Position numbers and translations under genes: made by a program | In this document: positions 23,501 to 35,953 of the stretch, piece by piece | Layout: every line of letters begins with the position of its first letter | Position numbering within the stretch: position 1 is the first letter of the stretch | The notes under the pieces: model-generated | Told to the model about the DNA's origin: nothing | The model's database searches: none | The model's input: only the letters and a program-made list of their open reading frames with translations | DNA from: Larix kaempferi | Taxonomy: Eukaryota; Streptophyta; Pinopsida; Pinales; Pinaceae | Length of the DNA: 64,000 bases | Reading direction: 5' to 3' | NCBI GenBank assembly: GCA_027924585.1 | Contig: BSBM01001447.1 | Location: 682,001-746,000 of the forward strand

Positions 23501-26317
23501 AAATGCGCACGCCAACTTTCGTGACGTTCCGAGCTATTTTCTCACCCTTTAAGCCCAAGTGTAGCGAAAACGCACGATCGAGTTTCAACTTTGACTAACT
23601 TCTCGGAATTGAAATTTGAGAATAGTTTTGGATGTCCCATTGGTAGATAGGCGTCCACACCAACTTTCGTGACGTTCCGAGCTATTTTCACACCCTTTAA
23701 GCCCAACTCTAGCGAAAACGCACGGTCGAGTTTCGAATCTAAACAACTTCTCGGAATTGAAAATTGAGCATAGATTTGGATGTCCCGTTGGCAGACAAAT
23801 GCGCACGCCAGCTTTCGTGACGTTCTGAGCTATTTTCTCACTCTTTAAGCGTAACTCTAGCGAAAATGCACGGTCGGTTTTCAACTTTGACCAACTTCTC
23901 GAAATATAAATTTGAGAATAGATTTGGATGTCACATTGGTAGACGAGCGCCCACGCCAACTTTTGTGACATTCCAAGCCATTTTCACACCCTTTAAGCCC
24001 AAGTCTAGCAAAAACGCACAGTCGAGTTTCGAATTTGACCAACTTCTCGGAATTTAAATTTGAGAATGGATTTGGATGTCCCATTGGTAGACAAATGCGC
24101 ACGCCAACGTTTGTCACATTATGAGCTAATTTCACACCCTTTAAGCTCACGTCTAGTGAAAATGCACGGTCGATTTTCAACTTTGACCAACTTCTCGGAA
24201 TATAAATTTGAGAATAGATTTGGATGTCACATTGGTAGACGAGCGTCCACTCTAACTTTCGTGACGTTCCGATCTATCTTCTCCCCCTTTAAACCCACGT
24301 CTAGTGTAAACACATGATCGAGTTTCAACTTTGATCAACTTCTCAGAATTGAATTTTTAGAATAGTTTTGGATGTCCCATTGGTAGACAAGCGTCCACAC
24401 CAACTTTCGTGACGTTCCGAGCTATTTTCTCACCCTTTAAGCCTAATTCTAGCGAAAATGCACGGTCGAGTTTCGAATTTGACCAACTTCTCGGAATTAA
24501 AAATTGAGCATAGATTTGGATGTCCCGTTGGTAGACAAATGCGCACGCCAACTTTCGTGACATTCCGAGCTATTTTCTCACCGTTTAAGCCTAAGTGTAG
24601 CGAAAATGCACGATCGATTTTCAACTTTGACCAACTTCTTGGAATTGAAATTTGAGAATAGATTTGGATGTCCCATTGGTAGACAAGCATCCACACCAAC
24701 TTTCGTGACGTTCCGAGTTATTTTCTCCCCCTTTAAGCCCAATTCTAGCGAAAACGCACGGTCGAGTTTCGAATTTGACCAACTTCTCGGAATTGAAAAT
24801 TGAGCATAGATTTGGATGTCCCGTTGGTAGAAAAATGCGCACGCCAACTTTGGTCACATTACGAGCTAATTTCACACCCGTTAAGCTGAAGTCGAGCGAA
24901 AACGCACGGTCGAGTTTTGAATTTGACCAACTTCTTGGCATTGAAAATTGAGCATAGATTTGGATGTACCATTGGTAGAAAAATGCACACGCCAACTTTC
25001 GTGACGTTCCGAGCTATTTTCTCACCCTTTAAGCCTAAGTCTAGCGAAAACGCACGGTCAAGTTTCGAATTTGACCAACTTCTCGGGATTAAAAATTGAG
25101 CATAGATTTGGATGTGCCATTGGTAAACAAGCGTCCACACCAACTTTCGTGACATTCCGAGCTATTTTCTCACCCTTTAAGCCCAAGTCTAGCGAAAATG
25201 CACGGTCGATTTTCAACTTTGACCAACTTCTCGAAATATAAATTTGAGAATAGATTTGGATGTCACATTGGTAGACGAGCGTCCACGCCATCTTTCGTGA
25301 CGTTCCGATCTATTTTCTCCCCTTTAAGCCCAAGTCTAGCGAAAACGCACGATCGAGTTTCAACTTTGACCAACTTCTCGGAATTGAAATTTGAGAATAG
25401 TTTTGGATGTCCCATTGGTAGACAAGCGTCCACAACAACTTTCATGACGTTCCGAGCTATTTTCTCCCCCTTTAAGCCCAAGTCTAGCGAAAACGCACGG
25501 TCGAGTTTCAAATTTGACCAACTTTTCAGAATTTTAAATTGAGCATAGATTTGGATGTCCCGTTGGTAGACAAACGCCCACGCCAACTTTCGTGACATTC
25601 CGAGCCATTTTCACACCCTTTAAGCCCAAGTCTAGCGAAAACGCACGATCGAGTTTCAACTTTGACTAACTTCTCGGAATTGAAATTTGAGAATAGTTTT
25701 GGATGTCCCATTGGTAGACAAACGTTCACACCAAGTTTCGTGACGTCCCGAGCTATTTTCTCACCCTTTAAGCCTAAGTCTAGCGAAAACGCACGGTCGA
25801 GTTTCGAATTTGACCAACTTCTCGGAATTAAAAATTGAGCATAGATTTGGATGTCCCGTTGGTAGAAAAATGCGCACGCCAACTTTCGTGACATTCCGAG
25901 CTATTTTCTCACCCTTTAAGCCCAAGTCTAGCGAAAAAGTACGGTCGATTTTCAACTTTGACCAACTTCTCAGAATATAAATTTGAGAATAGGTTTGGAT
26001 GTCACATTGCTAGACGAGCGTCCACGCCAACTTTTGTGACGTTTCGAGCTATTTTCACACCCTTTAATCCCAAGTCTAGCGAAAACGCACGGTCGAGTTT
26101 CGAATTTGACCAACTTCTCGGAATTAAAAATTGAGCATAGATTTGGATGTCCCGTTGGTAGACAAATACGCACGCCAACTTTTGTCACATTACGAGCTAA
26201 TTTCACACCCTTTAAGCTCAAGTCTAGTAAAAATGGACGGTCGATTTTCAACTTTGATCAACTTCTCGGAATATAAATTTGAGAATATATTTGGATGTGA
26301 CATTGGTAGACGAGAGT
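20461..26317. repeat. Satellite block, first copy (partner 59219-64000)
   Basis: The order of monomers and rare variants matches 59219-64000. The offset steps are 38758 before a 148-bp duplication, 38610 to about 21.5 kb, 38018 to about 24.3 kb, 37832 to about 25.3 kb, and about 37683 to the window end. Shared markers include GTCAGATTGG near 20573, AGCAAAATGC near 21494, CACCCATTAGGCC near 23395, GATGTACCATTGG near 24963 and TGTGCCATTGGTAAAC near 25113. Relative to this copy the partner lacks one tandem monomer, then 592 bp, then 186 bp, then 148+1 bp. No gene is present. Confidence 0.92.
20642..20941. repeat. Two adjacent near-identical monomers (fresh 148-bp duplication)
   Basis: The word TCTAATGAAAACGCACGATC is followed by TAGTTTCAAC, then GTCGCATTGG and AAACGTCCAAACC. 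The whole run appears twice, 148 bp apart, starting near 20647 and 20795. The variant combination is private to this pair. The homologous block near 59.4 kb has only one monomer here, so the duplication arose in this copy or was lost in the other. Confidence 0.88.
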
Positions 26318-28154
26318 CCACTCTAACTTTCGTGAAGTTCCGATCTATCTTCTCCCCCTTTAAACCCAAGTCTAGCGAAAACGCACGATCGAGTTTCAAC
26401 TTTAACCAACTTCTCGGAATTGAAATTTGAGAATAGTTTTGGATGTCCCATTGGTAGACAAGCGTCCACACCAACTTTCGTGACGTTCCGAGCTATTTTC
26501 TCCCCCTTTAAGCCCAAGTCTAGCGAAAACATACAGTCGAGTTTCGAATTTGACCAATTTCTCATAATTGAAAATTGAGCATAGATTTGGATGTCCCATT
26601 GGTAGACAAATGCGCACGCCAACTTTCGTGACGTTTCAAGCTATTTTTTCACCCTTTAAGCCCAAGTCTAGCGAAAATGCACGGTCGATTTTCAACTTTG
26701 ACCAACTTTTCGGAATATAAATTTGAGAATAGATTTGGATGTCACATTGGTAGACAAGCATCCACGCCATCTTTCGTGACGTTCCGATCTATTTTCTCCC
26801 CCTTTAAGCCCAAGTCTAACGAAAACGCACGATTGAGTTTCAACTTTGACCAACTTCTCGGAATTTAAATTTGAGAATAGATTTGGTTGTCCCGTTGATA
26901 GACGAGCGTTCACGCCAACTTTCGTAACGTTCTTAGCTATTTTCACACCCTTTAAGCCCAAGTCTAGCGAAAACGCACGATCGAGTTTCAACTTTGATTA
27001 AATTCTTGGAATTGAAATTTGAGAATAGTTTTGGATGTCCCATTGGTAGACAAGCATCCACACCAACTTTCTTGACGTTCCGAGCTATTTTCACACCCTT
27101 TAAGCCCAACTCTAGCGAAAACGCACGGTCGAGTTTTGAATCTGAACAACTTCTTGGAATTGAAAATTGAGCATAGTTTTGGATGTCCCGTTGGTAGACA
27201 AATGCGCACGCGAACTTTCGTGACATTCCGAGCTATTTTCTCACCCTTTAAGCCTAAGTGTAGCGAAAATGCACGATCGATTTTCAACTTTGACCAACTT
27301 CTCGAAATATAAATTTGAGAATAGATTTGGATGTCACATTGGTAGACGAGCGTCCACGCCAACTTTCGTGACGTTCCGATCTATTTTCACACCCTTTAAG
27401 CCCAAGTCTAGGGACAACGCATGGTCGAGTTTCGAATTTGACCAACTTCTCGAAATATAAATTTGAGAATAGATTTGGATGTCACATTGGTAGACGAGCG
27501 TCCACACCAACTTTCGTGACGTTCCGATCTATTTTCACACCCTTTAAGCCCAAGTCTAGGGACAACGCATGGTCGAGTTTCGAATTTGACCAACTTCTCG
27601 GAATTAAAAATTGAGCATAGATTTGGATGTCCCGTTGGTAGACAAATGCGCACGCCAACTTTCATGACGTTCCGAGCTATTTTCTCACCCTTTAAGCCCA
27701 AGTCTAGCGAAAATGCACGGTCGATTTTCAACTTTGACCAACTTCTCGGAATATAAATTTGAGAATAGATTTGGATGTCCCATTGGTAGGCAAGCGTCCA
27801 CACGAACGTTTGTGACGTTCCGAGCTATTTTCTCCCTCCTTAAGCCCAAGTCCAGTGAAAACGCACAGTCAAGTTTCGAATTTGACCAACTTCTCGGAAT
27901 TGAAAATTGAGCATAGATTTGGATGTCCCGTTGGTAGACAAATGCGCACGCCAACTTTCATGACGTTCCGAGCTATTTTCACACCCTTTAAGCCCAAGTC
28001 TAGAGAAAGCGCACGATCGAGTTTCAACTTTGTCCAACTTCTCGGAATCGAAATTCGAGAATAGTTTTGGATGTCCCACTGGTAGAAAAGCGTCCACACC
28101 AACTTTCGTGATGTTCCGAGCTATTTTCTCCCCCTTTAAGCCCAAGTCTAGCAA
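26318..28154. repeat. Mosaic of C, A and B monomers
   Basis: C-type monomers with AATATAAATTTGAGAATAG and TCACATTGG dominate, often followed by TTCCGATCTATTTTC. A 148-bp duplication is visible through the rare word CTAGGGACAACGCATGG near 27408 and 27556. A 1-bp loss in CTAGCAAAACGC lies near 28150. No gene is seen. Confidence 0.8.
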
Positions 28155-29455
28155 AACGCACGATCGAGTTTCAACTTTGACTAACTTCTCGGAATTGAAA
28201 TTTGAGAATAGTTTGGGATGTCCCTTTGGTACACGAGCGTCCACGCCAACTTTCGTAACGTTCCGAGTTATTTTCACGCCCTTTAAGCCCAAGTCTAGTG
28301 AAAACGCACGGTCGAGTTTCAAATTTGACCAACTTCTCAGAAAAAAAAATTGAGCATAGATTTGGCTGTCCTGTTGGTAGACAAATGTGCACGCCAACTT
28401 TCGTGACTTTCCGACCTATTTTCACACCCTTTAAGCCCAAGTCTAGAGAAAACGCACGATCGAGTTTCAACTGTGCCCAACTTCTCGGAATCGAAATTCC
28501 AGAATAGTTTTGGATGTCCCATTGTTAGACAAGCGTCCACACCAACTTTCGTGACGTTCCGAGCTATTTTCTCCCCCTTTAAGCCCAAGTCTAGCGAAAA
28601 TGCACAGTCGATTTTCAACTTTGACCAACTTCTCGGAATATAAATTTCAGAATAGATTTGGATGTCGCATTGGTAGATGAGCGTCCACGCCAACTTTCGT
28701 GACGTTCCGAGCTATTTTCTCCCTCTTTAAGCCCAAGTCTAGTGAAAACGCACGGTCGAGTTTCAAATTTGACCAACTGCTCGAAATTGAAAATTGAGCA
28801 TAGATTTGGCTGTCCCGTTGGTAGACAAATGCGCACGCCAACTTTCGTGACTTTCCGACTTATTTTCTCACCCTTTAAGCCTAAGTCTAGGGAAAATGCA
28901 CCGTCGATTTTCAACTTTGAGCAACTTTTCGGAATATAAATTTGAGAATAGATTTGGATGTCGCATTGGTAGGCGAGGGTCCACGCCAACTTTCGTGAAG
29001 TTTTGAGCTATTTTCACACCCTTTAAGCCCAAGTCTAGCGAAAACGCACGATCGAGTTTCAACTTTGACCAACTTCTCGGAATTTAAATTTGAGAATAGT
29101 TTTGCATATCCCATTTGTAGACGAGCGTCCATGCCAACTTTCGTGACGTTCCGAGCTATTTTCTCCCCCTTTAAACCCAAGTCTAGTGAAAACGCACGGT
29201 CGAGTTTCGAATTTGACTAACTTCTCGGAATTAAAAATTGAGCATAGATTTGAATGTCCCGTTGGTAGACAAATGCGCACGCCAACTTTCGTAACGTTCC
29301 GAGCTATTTTCTCACCCTTTAAGCCTAAGTGTAGCGAAAATGCACGGTCGATTTTCAACTTTGACCAACTTCTCGGAATTTGAATTTGCGAATGGATTTG
29401 GATGTCACATTGGTAGACGAGCGTCCACGCCAACTTTCGTGACATTCCGAGCTAT
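28155..29455. repeat. 1.3-kb duplicated block, first copy (partner 34645-35953)
   Basis: Positions match 34645-35953 at offsets of 6495 to 6497 bp, close to 44 monomers minus 15-17. Shared rare words include TTTGGCTGTCC, ACTGCTCGAAATTG, GGTAGGCGAGGGTCC, GTGAAGTTTTGAG and TTTTGCATATCCCATT. A run of nine A at 28341-28349 is unique to this copy. Edges were placed by eye. Confidence 0.85.
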
Positions 29456-30790
29456 TTTCGAACCCTTTAAGCCCAAGTCTAGCGAAAATGCACGATCGAG
29501 TTTCAACTTTGACTAACTTCTCGGAATTGAAATTTGAGAATAGTTTTGGATGTCCGATTGGTACACGAGCGTCCACGCCAACTTTCGTGACGTTCCGAGC
29601 TATTTTCGCACCCTTTAAGCCCAAGTCTAGCGAAAACGCACGATCGAGTTTCAACTTTGACTAACTTCTCGGAATTGAAATTTGAGAATAGTTTTGGATG
29701 TCCCATTGGTAGACGAGCGTCGACACCAACTTTCTTGACGTTCCGAGCTATTTTCTCCCACTTTAATCCCAAGTCTAGTGAAAACGCACGGTCGAGTTTT
29801 GAATTTGACCAACTTCTCGCAATTGAAAATTGAGCATAGATTTGGATGTCCCGTTGGTAGACAAATGCGCACGCCAACTTTCGTGACGTTACGAGCTATT
29901 TTCACACCCTTTAAGCCCAAGTCTAGCGAGATCACACGATCGAGTTTCAACTTTGTCCAACTTCTCGGAATCGAAATTCGAGAATAGTTTTGGATGTCCC
30001 ATTGGTAGACAAGCGTCCACACCAAATTTCGTGACGTTCCGAGCTATTTTCTCCCCATTTAAGCCCAAGTCTAGCGAAAACGCACAGTCGAGTTTCGAAT
30101 TTGATTAACTTCTCGAAGTTGAAAATTGAGAATAGTTTTGGATGTCCCATTGGTAGACAAGCGTCCACACCAACTTTCGTGACGTTCCGAGCTATTTTCT
30201 CCCCGTTTAAGCCCAAGTCAAGCGAAAACGCACGATCGAGTTTCAACTTTGACCAACTTCTTGGAATTGAAATTTGAGAATAGTTTTGGATGTCCCATTG
30301 GTAGACAAGCGTCCACACCAACTTTCGTGACGTTTCGAGCTATTTTCTCCCCCTTTAAGCCCAAGTCTAGCGAAAACGAACGGTCGAGTTTCGAATTTGA
30401 CCAACTTCTCGGAATTGAAAATTAAGTATAGATTTGGATGTCCCGTTGGTAGACAAATGCGCACGCCAACTTTCGTGACGTTCGGAGCTATTTTCTCACC
30501 CTTTAAGCCTAAGTGTAGCGAAAATGCACGGTCGATTTTCAACTTTCACCAACTTCTCGGAATTTAAATTTGCAAATAGATTTGGTTGTCGCATTGGTAG
30601 ACGAGCGTCCATGCCAACTTTCGTGACGTTCCGAGCTATTTTCGCACCCTTTAAGCCCAAGTCTAGCAAAAATGCATGATCGAGTTTCAACTTTGACTAA
30701 CTTCTCGGAATTTAAATTTGAGAATAGTTTTGGATGTCCCATTCGTAGACGAGCGTCGACGCCAACTTTCGTGACGTTCCGAGCTATTTT
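29456..30790. repeat. Mosaic of B, C, A and one R monomer
   Basis: B monomers with GTCCGATTGG and TACACGAGCG lie near 29550. An R monomer (TTTGTCC, AATCGAAATTCGAG) lies near 29952, and a B monomer with CCCCGTTTAAGCCC near 30200. No gene is seen. Confidence 0.78.
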
Positions 30791-32470
30791 TGCACCCTTT
30801 AAGCCCAAGTCTAGCGAAAACGCACGACCGAGTTTCAACTTTGACTAACTTCTCGGAATTGAAATTTGAGAATAGTTTTGGATGTCCCATTGGTAGAAAA
30901 GCGTCCACAACAACTTTCGTGACGTTCCGAGCTATTTTCTCCCTCCTTAAGCACAAGTCTAGCGAAAACGCACGGTCGAATTTCGAATTTGACCAACTTC
31001 TCGGAATTGAAAATTGAGCATAGATTTGGATGTCCCGTTGGTAGACAAATGCTCACGCCAACTTTCGTGACGTTCTGAGCTATTTTCTCACCCTTTAAGC
31101 CTAAGTGTAGAGAAAATGCACGGCCGATTTTCAACTTTGACCAACTTCTCAGAATTTAAATTTGTGAATAGATTTGGATGTCACATTGGTAGACGAGCGT
31201 ACACACCAACATTCGTAACGTTCCGAGCTATTTTCACACCCTTTAAGCCCAAGTCTAGCGAAAACACACGAACGGGTTTCAATGTTGACCAACTTCTCGG
31301 AATTTAAATTTGAGAATAGTTTTGGATGTCCCGTTGGTAGACGAGCGTCCACGCCAACTTTCGTGACGTTCCGAGCTATTTTCTCCCCCTTTAAGCCCAA
31401 GTCTAGCGAAAACGCACGATCGAGTTTCGAATTTGACCGACTTCTTGGAATTGAAAATTGAGCATAGATTTGGATGTCCCGTTGGTAGACAAATGCGCAC
31501 GCCAACTTTCGTGACGTTCTGAGCTATTTTCTCACCCTTTAAGCCTAGGTCTAGCGAAAACGCATGGTCGAGTTTCGAATTTGACCAACTTCTCGGAATT
31601 GAAAATTGAGCATAGATTTCGATGTCCCATTGGTAGACAAATGCTCACGCGAACTTTCGTGACGTTCCGAGCTGTTTTCTCCCCCTTTAAGCCCAAATCT
31701 AGCGAAAACGCACGATCGAGTTTCAACTTTGACCAACATCTCGGAATTTAAATTTGAGAATGGATTTGGATGTCCCATTGGTAGATGAGCGTCCACGCCA
31801 ACTTTCGTAATGTTCCGAGCTATTTTCACACCCTTTAAGCCCAAGTCTAGCGAAAACACACGATCGAGTTTCAACTTTGACCAACTTCTCGGAATTTAAA
31901 TTTGAGAATAGTTTTGGATGTCCCATTGGTAGACAAATGCGCACGCCAACTTTCGTGACGTTCTGAGCTATTTTCTCACCCTTTAAGCCTAAGTGTAGCG
32001 AAAATGCACGGTCGATTTTCAACTTTGACCAACTACTCGGAATTTAAATTTGCGAATAGATTTGGATGTCGCATCGGTAGACGAGCGTCCACACCAACTT
32101 TCATGACGTTCCGAGCTATTTTCGCACCCTTTAAGCCCAAGTCTAGCGAAAACGCACGATCGAGTTTCAACTTTGACTAACTTCTCGGAAATGAAATTTG
32201 AGAATAGTTTTGGATGTCCCATTGGTAGACAAATGCGCACGCCAACTTTCGTGACGTTCCGAGCTATTTTCTCACCCTTTAAGCCTAAGTCTAACGAAAA
32301 CGCACGGTCGAGTTTCGAATTTGACCAACTTCTCGGAATTAAAAATTGAGCATAGATTTGGATGTCCCGTTGGTAGACAAATGCGCACGCCAACTTTCGT
32401 GACGTTCCGAGCTATTTTCTCACCCTTTAAACCTAAGTGTAGAGAAAATGCACGGTCGATTTTCAACTTT
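30791..32470. repeat. Copy of the 9.6-12.0 kb block, with deletions
   Basis: Markers shared in order with 9.6-12.0 kb are GCACGACCGAG (30826), CCTCCTTAAGCACAAG (about 30943), GCCTAGGTCTAGCG (about 31540), GGTAGATGAGCG (about 31780), AACTACTCGG (32033) and TCGGAAATGAAATTTG (about 32187). The offsets fall from 21178 through about 20888 and 20740 to 20449, mostly in steps of about one or two monomers. This is the second of three copies; the third is at 55.35-56.6 kb. Confidence 0.82.
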
Positions 32471-34391
32471 GACCAACTTCTCGGAATTTAAATTTGCGAA
32501 TAATTTTGGATGTCCCATTGGTAGACAAGCATCCACACCAACTTTCGTGACTTTCCGAGCTATTTTCTCCCACTTTAATCCCAAGTCTAGTGAAAATGCA
32601 CGGTCGAGTTTCGAATTTGACCAACTTCTCGGAATTGAAAATTGAGCATAGATTTGGATGTCCCGTTGGTAGACAAATGCGCACGCCAACTTTCGTGACG
32701 TTCCGAGCTATTTTCTCACCCTTTAAGCCTAAGTCTAGCGAAAACGCACAGTCGAGTTTCGAATTTGACCAACTTCTCGGAATTTAAATTTGAGTATAGA
32801 TTTGGATGTCCCGTTGGTAGACAAATGCGCACGCCAACTTTCGTGACGTTCCGAGCTATTTTCACACCCTTTAAGCCCAAGTCTAGCGAAAGCGCACGAT
32901 CGAGTTTCAACTTTGTCCAACTTCTTGGAATCGAAATTCGAGAATAGTTTTGGATGTCCCATTGGTAGACAAGCGTCCACACCAACTTTTGTGACGTTCC
33001 GAGCTATTTTCTCCCCCTTTAAGCCCAAGTCTAGCGAAAACGCACGGTCGAGTTTCGAATTTGATTAACTTCTCGGAATTGAAAATTGAGAATAGTTTTG
33101 GATGTCCCATTGGTAGACAAGCGTCCACACCAACTTTCGTGACGTTCCAAGCTATTTTCTCCCCTTTTAAGCCCAAGTCTAGCGAAAACGCACGGTCGAG
33201 TTTCGAATTTGACCAACTTCTCGGAATTGAAAATTGAGCATAGATTTGAATGTCCCGTTGGTAGACAAATGCTCAGGCCAACTTTCATGACGTTCCGAGC
33301 TATTTTCTCACCCTTTAAGCCTAAGTGTAGAGAAAATGCACGATCGATTTTCAACTTTGACCAACTTCTCGGAATTTAAATTTGAGAATAGTTTTGGATG
33401 TCCCATTGGTAGACGAGCGTCCACGCCAACTTTCGTGACATTCCGAGCTATTTTCTCCCCCTTTAAGCCCAAGTCTAGCGAAAACGCATGATCGAGTTTC
33501 AACTTTGACCAACTTCTCGAAATTGAAATTTGAAAATAGTTTTGGATGTCCCATTGGTAGACAAGCGTCCACACCAACTTTCGTGACTTTCCGAGCTATT
33601 TTCTCCCCCTTTAAGCCCAAGTCTAGCGAGAACGCACGGTCGAGTTTCGAATTTGACCAACTTCTCGGAATTGAAAATTGAGCATATATTTGGATATCCC
33701 GTTGGTAGACAAATGCGCACGCCAACTTTCGTGACGTTTCGAGCTATTTTCTCCCCCTATAAGCCCAAGTCTAATGAAAACGCACGGTCGAGTTTCGAAT
33801 TTGACCAACTTCTCGGAATTAAAAATTGAGCATAGATTTGGATGTCCCGTTGGTAGCAAAATGCGCACGCCAAGTTTCGTGAAGTTCCGAGCTATTTTCA
33901 CACCCTTTAAGCCCAAGTCTAGCGAAAATGCACGATCGAGTTTCAACTTTGACCAACTTCTCGAAATTTAAATTTGAGAATAGTTTTGGATGTCGCATTG
34001 GTAGGCGAGGGTCCACGCCAACTTTCGTGAAGTTCTGAGCTATTTTCACACCGTTTAAGCCCAAGTCTATCGAAAATGCATGATCGAGTTTCAACTTTGA
34101 CCAACTTCTCGGAATTGAAATTTGAGAATAGTTTTGGATGTCCCATTGGTAGACAAGAATCCACACCAACTTTCATGACGTTCCGAGCTATTTTCTCCCC
34201 CTTTAAGCCCAAGTCTAGCGAAAACGCACGGTCGAGTTTCCAATTTGACCAACTTCTCGGAATAGAAAATTGAGCATAGATTTGGATGTCATGTTGGTAG
34301 ACAAATGCGCACGCCAACGTTCGTGACGTTCTGAGCTATTTTCTCACCCTTTAAGCCTAAGTCTAGCGAAAACACACGGTCGAGTTTCGAA
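32471..34391. repeat. Mosaic of A/B/C monomers with an R monomer near 32.9 kb
   Basis: An A monomer ending GCGAAAGCGCACGATCG is followed by an R monomer (TTTGTCC, GAATCGAAATTCGAG) near 32908. The word GGTAGGCGAGGGTCC with GTGAAGTTCTGAG near 34000 opens a block of about 400 bp that also occurs near 36.86-37.26 kb (+2945) and 53.14-53.46 kb (+19214). No gene is present. Confidence 0.8.
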
Positions 34392-34670
34392 TTTGACCAA
34401 CTTCTCGGAATTAAAAATTGAGCATAGATTTGGATGTCCCGTAGGTAGAAAAATGCGCACGCCAACTTTCGTCACATTACGAGCTAATGGATTTCGATGT
34501 CACATTAGTAGACGAGCGTCCACGCCAACTTTCGTGACATTTCGAGCTATTTTCTCACCCTTTAAGCCTAAGAGTAGCGAAAATGCATGGTCGAATTTCA
34601 ACTTTGACCAACTTCTCGGAATTTAAATTTGCGAATGGATTTGGATGAAAACGCATGATCGAGTTTCAAC
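34392..34670. repeat. Two rearranged monomers side by side (211 bp and 68 bp)
   Basis: 34392-34602 is a 211-bp composite with the same GAGCTAAT to GGATTT join as in the 951-bp unit. The next monomer, 34603-34670, is only 68 bp: GGATTTGGATG joins directly to AAAACGCATGATCG, a loss of 80 bp. The join could use the shared TG seen in variants reading CTAGTGAAAAC. Confidence 0.88.
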
Positions 34671-35953
34671 TTTGACTAACTTCTCGGAATTGAAATTTGA
34701 GAATAGTTTTGGATGTCCCATTGGTACACGAGCGTCCACGCCAACTTTCGTAACGTTCCGAGTTCTTTTCACACCCTTTAAGCCCAAGTCTAGCGAAAAC
34801 GCACGATCGAGTTTCGAATTTGACCAACTTCTCGGAATTGAAAATTGAGCATAGATTTGGATGTCCCATTGGTAGACAAATGCGCACGCCAACTTTAGTG
34901 ACGTTCCGAGCTATTTTCACACCCTTTAAGCCCAAGTCTAGCGAAAATGCACGATCGAGTTTCAACTTTGTCCAACTTCTCGGAATCGAAATTCCAGAAT
35001 AGTTTTGGATGTCCCATTGTTAGACAAGCGTCCACACCAACTTTCGTGACATTCCGAGCTATTTTCGCACCCTTTAAGCCCAAGTCTAGCGAAAACGCAC
35101 GATCGAGTTTCAACATTGACCAACTTCTCGGAATGTAAATTTCAGAATAGATTTGGATGTCGCATTGGTAGACGAGCGTCCACGCCAACTTTCGTGACGT
35201 TCTGAGCTATTTTCTCCCTCTTTAAGCCCAAGTCTAGTGAAAACGCACGGTCGAGTTTCAAATTTGACCAACTGCTCGAAATTGAAAATTGAGCATAGAT
35301 TTGGCTGTCCCATTGGTAGACAAAAATGTGCACGCCAACTTTCGTGACGTTCCGAGCTATTTTCTCACCCTTCAAGCCTAAGTGTAGCGAAAATGCATGG
35401 TCGATTTTCAACTTTGACCAACTTTTCGGAATATAAATTTGAGAATAGATTTGGATGTCGCATTGGTAGGCGAGGGTCCACGCCAACTTTCGTGAAGTTT
35501 TGAGCTATTTTCACACCCTTTAAGCCCAAGTCTAGCGAAAACGCACGATCGAGTTTCAACTTTGACCAACTTCTCGGAATTTAAATTTGAGAATAGTTTT
35601 GCATATCCCATTGGTAGACGAGCGTCCACGCCAACTTTCGTGACGTTCCGAGCTATTTTCTCCCCCTTTAAGCCCAAGTCTAGTGAAAACGCACGGTCGA
35701 GTTTCGAATTTGACCAACTTCTCAGAATTAAAAATTGAGCATAGATTTGGATGTCCCGTTGGTAAACAAATGCGCACGCCAACTTTCGTGACGTTCCGAG
35801 CTATTTTCTCACCCTTCAAGCCTAAGTGTAGCGAAAATGCACGGTCGATTTTCAACTTTGACCAACTTCTCGGAATTTAAATTTGCGAATGCATTTGGAT
35901 GTCACATTGGTAGACGAGCGTCCACGCCAACTTTCGTGACGTTCCGAGCTATT
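34645..35953. repeat. 1.3-kb duplicated block, second copy (partner 28155-29455)
   Basis: This block carries the same ordered rare words as its partner (TTTGGCTGTCC, ACTGCTCG, GGTAGGCGAGGGTCC, TTTTGCATATCCC), with scattered substitutions and a 3-bp gain in ACAAAAATGTGC near 35323. It is older or faster-changing than the 7.7-kb duplication, since differences are easy to find. Confidence 0.85.

Noticed and set aside
28341-28349. Nine-A run as a poly-A tail or regulatory tract
   Set aside because: It sits at the normal GAATTGAAAATTG position of one monomer and is explained by substitutions. Nothing around it differs from the satellite.
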